The notes beneath the pieces were generated by a model. The model saw nothing but the letters and a program-made list of their open reading frames with translations. It did not search any database and was not told the DNA's origin. This document shows positions 1 through 5,836 of a stretch of DNA of 10,460 nt, piece after piece. The position numbers and the translations under genes were made by a program. The stretch's first letter is position 1; every line of letters begins with the position of its first letter. Source of the DNA: Deltaproteobacteria bacterium (GTDB lineage Bacteria; Desulfobacterota; Desulfobacteria; Desulfobacterales; B30-G6); contig JAFDAT010000104.1 of the NCBI GenBank assembly GCA_019313725.1, forward strand, positions 1 to 10,460. The letters run 5' to 3'.

Positions 1-1107
1 TTCTTTGTTGTCGACCTGCGTGGAGGCCAGCCAGTCCATCATCGCAGACAACTGTTTCTCACAAACGGCCCGGCCGCTTGGGATTTGTTTAACCTCGAAC
101 CGAATGCCACTTTTGGATTCCAGATCCTTGACCCTTCGGACTTCACGGGTGTTTACCAATACAATGGATACGCCTGATTTGCCCGCTCGGGCCGTTCGAC
201 CGCTCCGATGGGTGTATCTTTCCGATTCATCGGGAAGTTTGTAATTAATAACGTGGGTGATGTCATCCACATCCAGACCCCGTGCGGCTACATCAGTGGC
301 CACCAGCAGTTGGAGGGTTCGATCCCTGAATTTTTTCATAACCTGATTCCGTTGCATCTGGGAGAGATCGCCGTGCAGCGGTTCGGCATTGTAACCGTCT
401 TTCATCAGTTTTTCAGCCACCGTCTGGGTTTCCAGGCGCGTGCGGCAGAAAATGAGGCCAAAGATATCGGGGATATAGTCGATCATCCGCTTGAGGGCCA
501 CATACCGATCTTTTTCTTTGACGATATAGCAGGCGTGAGAGATGTTTTCAGCGACTTTGTTGGGTAAGCCCGCGGTTATGGTTACGGGGTGGTTCATATA
601 GGAGTCGGCGATTTTTGCTGCGGCACCCGGCATGGTGGCTGAAAAAAGCCAGGTTCGCTTGCCGGAGGGAGTCCGTTCCAGAATGTCGTCGATGTCTTCC
701 TGAAACCCCATGTTAAGCATTTCATCGGCTTCATCCAGAACCGCATAAGCCACTATCAGGGAGATCTGGTCCCGAATATCGGCCCCTCCGTAAACGGCTA
801 CAATTCGTGCATTCGGGACGTGCCGGGCAAACAGTTTCAGGTCACCGGTGATTTGAAGGCAGAGTTCCCGCGTAGGGCAGAGGACCAATCCCTGGGGACG
901 TTTTGAATCAAAATCAATCAACTGGATCATCGGCAGTCCGAAGGCGGCGGTTTTTCCGGTGCCGGTCTGGGCCAGGCCGATGATATCGGTGCTGCCTGTC
1001 AGCATTTGGGGGATGGCTTTTTCCTGAATCTGGGTGGCATGTTCATACCCAAGTTGGTCAATGGCCCGGATAATTTCTGGCTTTAATTTAAAAGTTGAAA
1101 AATTCAT
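1..1107 (-). CDS. DEAD-box ATP-dependent RNA helicase, 3' end outside window, lacks TPGR motif
   Basis: ATP-dependent RNA helicase that remodels RNA duplexes in the cytoplasm (ribosome assembly, cold adaptation, decay). The 369 residues in the window contain the family motifs in order: Q-motif region (F6 to Q28), Walker A AQTGTGKT (46-53), PTREL (78-82), GG (107-108), DEAD (125-128), SAT (156-158), IFCRTR (219-224), ATDVAARGLD (270-279) and HRSGRTARAG (300-309). The variable C-terminal tail lies outside the window. The start at 1107 is preceded by AGGAAG at good spacing. Oddity: only about 16 residues separate GG108 from DEAD125, where the family has roughly 40, and the TPGR motif (Ib) between them is gone. 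The reading frame stays open, so the loss of about 27 codons near 745-760 is in frame. RNA binding or unwinding may be impaired; alternatively this is an assembly error. It is close to DeaD/RhlE types, but the subgroup cannot be fixed without the tail. Confidence 0.93.
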   Translation of the reverse strand, partial: MNFSTFKLKPEIIRAIDQLGYEHATQIQEKAIPQMLTGSTDIIGLAQTGTGKTAAFGLPMIQLIDFDSKRPQGLVLCPTRELCLQITGDLKLFARHVPNARIVAVYGGADIRDQISLIVAYAVLDEADEMLNMGFQEDIDDILERTPSGKRTWLFSATMPGAAAKIADSYMNHPVTITAGLPNKVAENISHACYIVKEKDRYVALKRMIDYIPDIFGLIFCRTRLETQTVAEKLMKDGYNAEPLHGDLSQMQRNQVMKKFRDRTLQLLVATDVAARGLDVDDITHVINYKLPDESERYTHRSGRTARAGKSGVSIVLVNTREVRRVKDLESKSGIRFEVKQIPSGRAVCEKQLSAMMDWLASTQVDNKE

Positions 1108-1125
1108 GAATATCTTCCTGATGGT

Positions 1126-1238
1126 GGTCGGGATAAATCCCGGCCGGTCTATGTCGATTAAAATAACAAAAAGCCGCCTCGGCGCGTTTGCCGGACGGCT
1201 TTATTTCATTTCGGTATCAAATCCGGTTATATTGTCAA
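1126..1238 (-). promoter_or_regulatory. Structured 5' leader of the helicase gene with terminator-like hairpin
   Basis: Read on the minus strand, two hairpins precede the helicase start. The distal one (1202 to 1170) pairs AAAGCCG with CGGCTTT around an inner CGGC/GCCG stem and is followed by TTTTTGTTATTTT, as in an intrinsic terminator. The proximal one (1145 to 1126) is a 9-bp stem with one G-T pair and an AT-rich loop, ending 18 nt before the ATG. A TTGACA box sits at 1238-1233 with only a poor -10 (TACCGA, 16-bp spacer), which would place the RNA start close to the distal hairpin. This fits an attenuated, perhaps self-regulated leader. It could also be the terminator of a lost upstream gene. 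Confidence 0.5.
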
Positions 1239-1531
1239 TGGACATGGTGACAACCGCCGGATAATTTTGATGTGGATGCCCAATATCGTTTACTTCTAAA
1301 ATAATCAACCATTTTCTTATGCGGATGGAATTGATGGAAAAAAATGGTCGCGGTCCGCTCGTGGGGAATCGTTCGAAAATTAGATGGCAACGTTATGATA
1401 ATAGAAATCAACCGTACATCACAGGCGATGTATCCGCCGGGTTCGCTGGAACAGGTGTTTATTCAAGCCCAACGATACTCCCCGGGTTAAGGTTTTGTAA
1501 CAGAGCCCAAAATATCTTTGAAAACGGATAG
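1239..1531. other. Non-coding stretch between helicase leader and HU promoter
   Basis: No credible gene is seen here. A 70-codon open frame at 1319-1531 (+) has no ribosome binding site, no recognisable motif and a low-complexity, random-looking composition. The region is AT-rich near 1260-1320 and otherwise mixed. It probably holds upstream control sequence for the divergent helicase and HU genes. Confidence 0.5.
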
Positions 1532-1561
1532 TTGACACAAGCCGATCTCACGTATAACGTG
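1532..1561 (+). promoter_or_regulatory. Probable promoter of the HU gene with overlapping 13-bp palindrome
   Basis: TTGACA at 1532-1537 and TATAAC at 1553-1558 are separated by 15 bp, short of the ideal 17. The -10 box sits inside a perfect interrupted palindrome, CACGT-ATA-ACGTG (1549-1561), placed where a repressor would block the polymerase. RNA would start near 1565, giving a leader of about 65 nt. Confidence 0.5.
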
Positions 1562-1628
1562 TTCCAACAATGTTCATGAAATAGGGCGGTAATTCAATGT
1601 TCACCTTTAATCTGAAGGAGGAGGTTTC

Positions 1629-1892
1629 ATGACAAAAGCGGAAATGATTGAAAAGATTGCAAAGGATGCGGGTATATCAAAGGCGGCGGCAGCCAAGGCG
1701 TACGATTCATTCCTTGACGGAATAAAAGGTGGGCTGAAAAAGCGCGGCAGCAAAGTAACGATTGTTGGCTTTGGCACCTTCAAGAAGGTTTATCGGAAAA
1801 CCCGCAAGGGCCGGAATCCTCAGACGGGTGAGCAGATCAAGATCAAGGGCAGAAATGCGGTAACATTCAAGGCCAGTAAGAATTTAGCTTGA
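1629..1892 (+). CDS. HU-family DNA-binding protein
   Basis: Small basic nucleoid protein that bends and compacts DNA as a dimer. The 87 residues cover the whole HU fold: helical N-terminal half (MTKAEMIEKIAKDAG, residues 1-15), the VGFGTF turn (46-51), and the DNA-binding arm with GRNPQTG (61-67), whose proline (P64) is the intercalating residue known from HU/IHF. It ends three residues before the usual 90, so the last helix is slightly short. The start is fixed by a very strong site, AAGGAGGAGG, ending 4-5 nt before the ATG. It is a single-gene unit with its own promoter and terminator. The strong ribosome binding site and clean terminator fit an abundant protein. It could be a homodimeric HU or an IHF-like paralogue; HU is the more likely because of length and context. 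Confidence 0.96.
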   Translation: MTKAEMIEKIAKDAGISKAAAAKAYDSFLDGIKGGLKKRGSKVTIVGFGTFKKVYRKTRKGRNPQTGEQIKIKGRNAVTFKASKNLA

Positions 1893-1919
1893 AAATTACC
1901 AAAGAGAATTTCATTGAGG

Positions 1920-1960
1920 CAGGGCGAGCCTTTTCAAGGGTTCGCCCTGTTTTTTATTTT
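1920..1960 (+). terminator. Intrinsic terminator after the HU gene
   Basis: CAGGGCGAGCC pairs with GGTTCGCCCTG (one G-T pair) around a loop of about 8 nt, followed by TTTTTTTATTTT. It lies 27 nt after the HU stop codon. Confidence 0.9.
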
Positions 1961-2099
1961 AAGCTCTCAATGCGGGATGCGATATTGACACCTTCACCTA
2001 TAATCCTACTATCTTGATGATACAGATAAGATGAGATTTATTGCAATTACAGCAATATTCAGAATTAAGAGAATGGGGTCAAGAAAGAATGCATATTGC

Positions 2100-2130
2100 A
2101 AAAAAACAATGGGGCAAATTAAGCCCCCAT
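2100..2130 (-). terminator. Intrinsic terminator after the tautomerase gene
   Basis: On the minus strand ATGGGGGC pairs with GCCCCAT (one bulged G) around a loop of about 6 nt, followed after ATTG by a run of seven or more T. It lies about 28 nt after the tautomerase stop codon. Confidence 0.8.
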
Positions 2131-2157
2131 CTCAATATACCATTTAGGCACTAATGA

Positions 2158-2394
2158 TTAAGTATTCCCCGCAACTATAGCTTGCAACATTTCTGCTGTA
2201 ACCTGATTTCCACCAATACCCCAATTTTCAAAGTCAACTTCTTCAATTACACACCATGTATGTGGCATAAGGTTGTCCTTTGGATGAGGGCTTGTTTCAA
2301 TTTCAGCTACAGTTTCAGAAACTCTCTTGATCATGTCAGCTTTTTTCTCATTTGATAATGTTCCTTTTAGAACCTTGATATTGATAAATGGCAT
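2158..2394 (-). CDS. 4-oxalocrotonate tautomerase-family protein
   Basis: Small member of the tautomerase superfamily, which uses an N-terminal proline, exposed after methionine removal, as a general base for keto-enol tautomerisation or related reactions. Visible: Met-Pro-Phe-Ile-Asn-Ile at the N-terminus giving Pro1, the amphipathic helix (about residues 14-32), and the C-terminal NWGIGG turn (57-62) matching FGIGG of 4-oxalocrotonate tautomerase. The 78 residues exceed the 62 of classic 4-OT and match longer family members. The arginines used by 4-OT (Arg11, Arg39) are not seen at the matching places (Thr11 in mature numbering; Trp or Thr near 39), and Phe50 is replaced by Trp, so the substrate is probably different and is unknown. 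Start fixed by AAGGAGG 6 nt upstream. The gene is more AT-rich than its neighbours, which may reflect transfer. It is a single-gene unit with its own terminator. Confidence 0.88.
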   Translation of the reverse strand: MPFINIKVLKGTLSNEKKADMIKRVSETVAEIETSPHPKDNLMPHTWCVIEEVDFENWGIGGNQVTAEMLQAIVAGNT

Positions 2395-2521
2395 TTTTAC
2401 CTCCTTGGGCTATTCTTTCAAAAGACCCATGACATCCTTTTCACTATTTTGATTTTTCAGATCAGATGCATTACCCCATCATTAGAATGCCATCCAAAGA
2501 GATAAAACCCCCTTGGACAGC

Positions 2522-2530
2522 ATTATATCA
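2522..2530 (-). promoter_or_regulatory. Extended -10 promoter, likely for the tautomerase gene
   Basis: The minus strand reads TGATATAAT, a perfect extended -10 (TGnTATAAT). There is no good -35 at 17 bp, as is common for extended -10 promoters. RNA would begin near 2515, about 120 nt before the tautomerase start. Confidence 0.45.
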
Positions 2531-2662
2531 GAAATTTCAGACATCCTATGATCAGGTAAATTTTCATGATCACATAACTGTTCGTTGAGAATGTAGCTTG
2601 TAGGAATGTGGTAAAGCTTCAGAACAATAATGAATTATAAATGAGACAGGATCAGGTTGGTT

Positions 2663-2744
2663 CTGCCATTGGGATAATGGCAGGTAAGACACTATGATAG
2701 GTACTTATAAATAATTTGATATCAGACTATGCATGTGTTGTCAA
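2663..2744 (-). promoter_or_regulatory. Promoter-like pair followed by a perfect hairpin (possible small RNA or long leader)
   Basis: On the minus strand TTGACA (2744-2739) and TATCAA (2721-2716) are 17 bp apart. About 26 nt past the predicted start the RNA would form a perfect 8-bp hairpin, CTGCCATT/AATGGCAG with a 5-nt loop (2683-2663). No reading frame follows and no T run directly trails the hairpin, so the RNA could be a small RNA or run on about 270 nt to the tautomerase. Confidence 0.35.
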
Positions 2745-2861
2745 AAGATTCCAAAATAGATCATTATGATCAAGGCTGAAAATAATCCTGTTCAAGCATG
2801 TTAGTGAGTTGAAATGAGAATCATGGAAAAACATTTTTTCTCACACGGAGTCTCACACAAA

Positions 2862-2897
2862 AGAAAAAAGGGATTAGCTGTTTTTGGCTAACCCCTT
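2862..2897 (-). terminator. Intrinsic terminator after tRNA-Asn
   Basis: An 11-bp stem with one mismatch (2887-2897 with 2868-2878) followed on the minus strand by CTTTTTTCTTTT. It begins 9 nt after the encoded CCA end of the tRNA. The other strand also has a short T-rich tail, but no plus-strand gene ends here. Confidence 0.85.
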
Positions 2898-2905
2898 GAT
2901 TTTTC

Positions 2906-2981
2906 TGGCTCCCCAGCACGGACTTGAACCGCGGACCCGATGGTTAACAGCCATCTGCTCTGCCGACTGAGCTACTGGGGA
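2906..2981 (-). tRNA. tRNA-Asn (anticodon GTT)
   Basis: Full cloverleaf of 76 nt including an encoded CCA. The acceptor arm pairs TCCCCAG with CTGGGGA, with discriminator G. The D arm contains AGCTCAGTCGGCAGAGC. The anticodon stem-loop is GATGG-CTGTTAA-CCATC with anticodon GTT. The T arm has the GTTCAAGTC loop. It reads asparagine codons AAC/AAT. It is a single-gene unit with its own terminator. tRNA genes often serve as integration sites, but no integrase or duplicated 3' end is visible here. Confidence 0.97.
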
Positions 2982-3042
2982 TCAATTGGATTCCACCCAA
3001 ATTCTTCAATGTGGCGAAAAATTTATATGAACAACGTCAAAT

Positions 3043-3067
3043 ATTATATCAGGGTATCTGTTGTCAA
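3043..3067 (-). promoter_or_regulatory. Possible promoter of tRNA-Asn
   Basis: The minus strand has a perfect TTGACA (3067-3062) and a perfect TATAAT (3048-3043), but the spacer is only 13 bp. A shifted -10, TAATAT, would give 15 bp. It lies about 60 bp upstream of the mature tRNA end. The boxes are consensus but their spacing is poor, so this is tentative. Confidence 0.4.
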
Positions 3068-3112
3068 GAAAAATTTCTTTACCAGAGCCAAAACAGATGC
3101 CTATTCATCTGG

Positions 3113-3142
3113 TTGAAATGTGGCGACACACTGTGATATTAA
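3113..3142 (+). promoter_or_regulatory. Probable promoter of the SEC-C gene
   Basis: TTGAAA (3113-3118) and TATTAA (3137-3142) are separated by 18 bp, about 35 bp upstream of the SEC-C start codon. Confidence 0.45.
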
Positions 3143-3176
3143 GCTATGACATACTATAACATTGGGAGGAAGAACG

Positions 3177-4634
3177 ATGAAAATTGGACGCAACGCCCCC
3201 TGCCCCTGCGGCAGCGGGAAAAAATATAAAAAGTGCTGTTTGGGCAAAGAGGCTGTATCCTCTCAAACATTGTACTATCGGCGATTGTCAGAAGCACATG
3301 ATCGCCTTGTGGACCGTTTACATACCCATGCCGCCCGAACATTTGGAGAGGAAGCAGTTGATGTGGCCATGCACGAGTTTTTGTTGTGGCCCGACCCGGA
3401 GGACGAGATCGGTAAAGACATGCTTGATCGGGCCGGGCCCCTGTTTTGGCCCTGGTTTCTATTCAACTGGGAGTACGATTCCTTTAATGCCGGAGTGGAG
3501 CTTCCGGGGCCGGAGGATCGAACTGTGGCCGAACTGTATGCGGAAGCGCATGCCAGCCGACTCGATCCGCTGGAGCGGCGTCTGATCGAATGCATCAACC
3601 GCAAACCGTACAGCTTCTGGGAAGTAAAGGGCGTTGACAAGGGAAAGGGTATGACCCTTCAAGATATTTTTAGAGGCTCCCGTATCGAGGCCCAGGAACG
3701 CACAGGCTCGGAATACATACAACCAGGCGATTTGCTCTATGGCCGTGCGGTGTCTGTGGACGGCGTGGGTATGCTGATCGGGCTTAGCCCGACCCTTATT
3801 CCTCCCGACCGCAAACCGGACATTATCCAATTTAGAAAACGTCTGGGTCATGATCGATCTGCCATAACCGATGACACCTTGTATGCATGGGACGCGGAAA
3901 TCCGGGAGCTGTATTTTCACATTGACCATTCATTGCACTCCATGCCGCAACTCTGCAATACCGACGGTCATCCGATGGAAATTCACCGGCTGATTTATGA
4001 AGTGTCTTCAGCTGAAGATGTTTTCGAGAAGCTCTACGACCTGTGTGTTACCATGACGTCCGAGGAACTGTGGACCGATGCAAAACGGGATAACAACGGC
4101 CGGATTATTCGAGTCGAGATTCCATGGGACCGGCAGGGTCACAAGGCCAGTCCCGGAATGCCCAACACGATACTGGGCCGTATCGTGATCGATGGTCAGC
4201 GATTGACCGCCGAAGTCAACTCCGCCGAAAGAGCTCAGGCATTACGCCATGAGATTGATGCCAGGCTTGGTGACGGCTGTCGATTTAAGGTTGACGAGAT
4301 TCAGGATCTGGATTCGATGATGAGCAAACATGCAGCCGGAACTGCCGAAAATAAACCATCAAAAGAACATGAAGAATTGATGCAGCATCCTGAAGTTCAA
4401 GCGCAACTGGACGGAATGATAGGAAAGCACTGGGAAAGCTGGGTGGATGACAATATCCCGGCCTTGGGGGGGGAATCTCCGAGAGAGGCCGTAAAAACCG
4501 CTGACGGGCGCGAAGCTGTTGAAGCGCTTCTCCAAGGTGCCGAGAGGGGGCATGGGCAAGACCCCACTATAGCGGCAGCAAACCGCAGGGGCACGCAACA
4601 AGTAAGAGAATTACTCGGTTTGAACCATCGGTAA
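3177..4634 (+). CDS. SEC-C motif zinc-binding protein with LGG-type C-terminal module
   Basis: A 485-residue protein of unknown cellular role. The N-terminus is a SEC-C motif, CPCGSGKKYKKCC (residues 9-21, Cys9, Cys11, Cys20, Cys21), which in SecA and many other proteins binds one zinc ion. The middle (about 30-400) is a mixed, aromatic-rich globular region I do not recognise, without signal peptide or membrane segment. Near the C-terminus, NIPALGGESPREAVKT (426-441) continuing to EALL (453) resembles the LGG-TP-E motif seen at the end of several SEC-C proteins and, more loosely, the C-terminal domain of ParS/MbcA-type antitoxins. ATG 3177 is chosen over the in-frame TTG 3162 because GGAGGA at 3165-3170 lies just before it. 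The gene stands alone and converges with alkA, 45 bp between stops. Probably a soluble cytoplasmic protein; nucleic-acid or protein contact through the zinc motif is inferred only. Confidence 0.9.
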   Translation: MKIGRNAPCPCGSGKKYKKCCLGKEAVSSQTLYYRRLSEAHDRLVDRLHTHAARTFGEEAVDVAMHEFLLWPDPEDEIGKDMLDRAGPLFWPWFLFNWEYDSFNAGVELPGPEDRTVAELYAEAHASRLDPLERRLIECINRKPYSFWEVKGVDKGKGMTLQDIFRGSRIEAQERTGSEYIQPGDLLYGRAVSVDGVGMLIGLSPTLIPPDRKPDIIQFRKRLGHDRSAITDDTLYAWDAEIRELYFHIDHSLHSMPQLCNTDGHPMEIHRLIYEVSSAEDVFEKLYDLCVTMTSEELWTDAKRDNNGRIIRVEIPWDRQGHKASPGMPNTILGRIVIDGQRLTAEVNSAERAQALRHEIDARLGDGCRFKVDEIQDLDSMMSKHAAGTAENKPSKEHEELMQHPEVQAQLDGMIGKHWESWVDDNIPALGGESPREAVKTADGREAVEALLQGAERGHGQDPTIAAANRRGTQQVRELLGLNHR

Positions 4635-4679
4635 CGGTTCGAGATGCTGTTGCCTTGACGGAAGCCAATCGAAATACGG

Positions 4680-5558
4680 TCAAAGGCTTGACCATAAATG
4701 CATGGCTGCATAGGCTCGCCACGGCTTCCAGGGAATTGACATTTCCTTGAGCCGTTTTTCAGCTATGGGTGTCTCATCCGGTGAGGCCGCTTTCAGCAGG
4801 CCAAGGTCGGAACAGGGGAAGGCGTCAGGGTATTTGACGGTCCGCATGAGAACGTATTGGGCCGTCCACTCTCCGATGCCTTTTATCCGCACAAGAGCAT
4901 CTTTCAATACGGCAGGATCCGAAGATGGATTGAAATTGATTCTATTTTCCAGGACTGCGGTCGAGAGAAGTTGGATGGTTGCGATCCTGACTCTGGTCAG
5001 GCCGATGCTTTCAAAATCGGCAGCCGCAAGTTTTTCCGGGGTCGGAAATAGATATTTCAAGCTAAAATCGTTGGGCCTGTTCAGTTTTTTCCCATAGTTG
5101 GCAGCGATCCTGCCGATGATGGTGGTGGCGCCCTTGACAGATATCTGCTGCCCGATGATGGCCCGGATGCAGAGTTCAAAGCCATTGAATGATCCCGGGA
5201 CCCGGATTCCCGGATTTTGGCTGACCATGCTGCCCATAAATCTATCCTTTTTCAAATGGCCATCGATGGTCTTCACGGGGGCATCCAGGTCGAAAATATT
5301 TTTTACGGCTTCCGCGATGACAGGAAGCGTGTTTGGATCCGGAAATCGGGCTTCCACGGTTACCGCGCTTCTGGCTCGATTGCAGGTTACGGTAAAAACC
5401 CCCGCCTTGCCGTCGATTTCTATGCTTCTGCTGTAAATATCATCACCGGCAAATTCCACGCCCGGTATAGCTCTGAATTTTAAAAAGCCGGTGAGCTGCC
5501 TGAAATTAAACGGCGGCTTAAAGGAAAGACTTAACATTTGGGAGTGCGGTTTAGGCAT
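4680..5558 (-). CDS. alkA: AlkA-type DNA-3-methyladenine glycosylase II
   Basis: Base-excision repair enzyme that removes alkylated purines by cutting the N-glycosidic bond, leaving an abasic site. The N-terminal AlkA_N domain spans about residues 8-120, with FKPPFNFRQLTGFLKFRAIP (13-32) typical of it. The HhH-GPD domain follows: GQQISVKGA, then the helix-hairpin-helix RIKGIGEWTAQY near residues 224-235, and DAFPCSD (245-251), in which Asp251 matches the catalytic aspartate (Asp238 of E. coli AlkA). The W-PWRAYAAMHLW ending is also typical. 292 residues agrees with the family (about 282). No Ada methyl-acceptor domain is fused. The start at 5558 has a modest AGG 5-6 nt upstream; an in-frame ATG at codon 8 lacks one. 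It is a single gene in a repeat-rich context, with a terminator-like hairpin only 30 bp upstream. Confidence 0.93.
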   Translation of the reverse strand: MPKPHSQMLSLSFKPPFNFRQLTGFLKFRAIPGVEFAGDDIYSRSIEIDGKAGVFTVTCNRARSAVTVEARFPDPNTLPVIAEAVKNIFDLDAPVKTIDGHLKKDRFMGSMVSQNPGIRVPGSFNGFELCIRAIIGQQISVKGATTIIGRIAANYGKKLNRPNDFSLKYLFPTPEKLAAADFESIGLTRVRIATIQLLSTAVLENRINFNPSSDPAVLKDALVRIKGIGEWTAQYVLMRTVKYPDAFPCSDLGLLKAASPDETPIAEKRLKEMSIPWKPWRAYAAMHLWSSL

Positions 5559-5582
5559 AATTACCTGAAATTATTCCGGTAT

Positions 5583-5607
5583 TAAAAACCTGGTCCTTGG
5601 GCCAGGT
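5583..5607 (-). terminator. Terminator-like hairpin just upstream of alkA
   Basis: The minus strand reads ACCTGGCCC-AA-GGACCAGGT, a 9-bp stem with one G-T pair (inner pairs open to form the loop), followed by TTTTTAAT. It ends about 25 nt before the alkA start. It may end read-through from the DUF4198 gene or act as an attenuator for alkA. A close copy of this hairpin lies at 8674-8692. Confidence 0.55.
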
Positions 5608-5650
5608 CAGAGCCCTTAGGCCCCTGCCGAAAAATTAACCCGAAGTGTTG

Positions 5651-5769
5651 AGTGATCTAAAGTGATAAGTGATCTAAAGTTGATGAGTCGCTTCGCTCTA
5701 TCTATTATATGAACAGGTAGAATTCCTTAACTTTAGGCACTTTAGATCATTTTAGCTCACTTTAGTCAC
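5651..5769. repeat. Array of CTAAAG units in two opposed arms
   Basis: The left arm has a perfect 13-bp direct repeat, AGTGATCTAAAGT, at 5651-5663 and 5668-5680. The right arm has CTTTAG at 5731, 5740 and 5760 and TTTTAG at 5750, that is, the same hexamer inverted every 9-10 bp. The two arms form an imperfect inverted repeat around about 50 bp holding a small GAG-CG/CGCTC hairpin. The element lies wholly between genes. It may be a short non-autonomous mobile or dispersed repeat, or a multi-site operator for alkA. Which of these applies cannot be decided from one copy. Confidence 0.6.
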
Positions 5770-5789
5770 TTCATGTTATGAAATAAACA

Positions 5790-5833
5790 CTCCCTTATAG
5801 GGAGAACCCAGTGCCGGGCCCTCTATACCCGGG
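5790..5833 (-). terminator. Paired hairpins after the DUF4198 gene
   Basis: Directly past the stop codon the minus strand forms CCCGG/CCGGG (5832-5814), then a perfect CTCCCT-ATA-AGGGAG hairpin (5804-5790) followed by TGTTTATTTC. The T run is weak, so this is a probable rather than certain terminator. Confidence 0.5.
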
Positions 5834-5836
5834 TAC

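Larger units (their letters stand above)
2395..2861. other. AT-rich stretch without a gene
   Basis: About 470 bases with no open frame worth calling on either strand and clearly lower GC than the flanks. Contents seen: the tautomerase leader, two minus-strand promoter-like sites, a perfect hairpin at 2663-2683, several TGATCA palindromes (near 2549, 2567 and 2769), and an 8-bp direct repeat TCTCACAC (2839-2846 and 2851-2858) beside the tRNA terminator. No integrase or transposase remnant was recognised. Confidence 0.5.

Noticed and set aside
208..567. Plus-strand open frames over the helicase gene
   Set aside because: Opposite-strand shadows of a gene whose motifs are unmistakable on the minus strand.
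1319..1531. 70-residue open frame on the plus strand as a gene
   Set aside because: No ribosome binding site, no family resemblance, and it runs into the HU promoter.
2070..2090. GAATGGGGTCAAG segment as the edge of an IS200-like/RAYT element
   Set aside because: It recalls sequences seen near such elements, but there is no transposase, no paired end and only a dozen bases.
2906..2981. tRNA-Asn as an occupied integration site
   Set aside because: No integrase, no second copy of the tRNA 3' end, and no phage or island genes in the window.
3275..3929. Minus-strand open frames opposite the SEC-C gene
   Set aside because: Antisense shadows in GC-rich coding DNA; no ribosome binding sites or recognisable domains.
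5640..5775. CTAAAG array as a CRISPR
   Set aside because: Units are 6-13 bp, too short and irregular, occur in both orientations, and have no spacer-sized gaps or cas genes.
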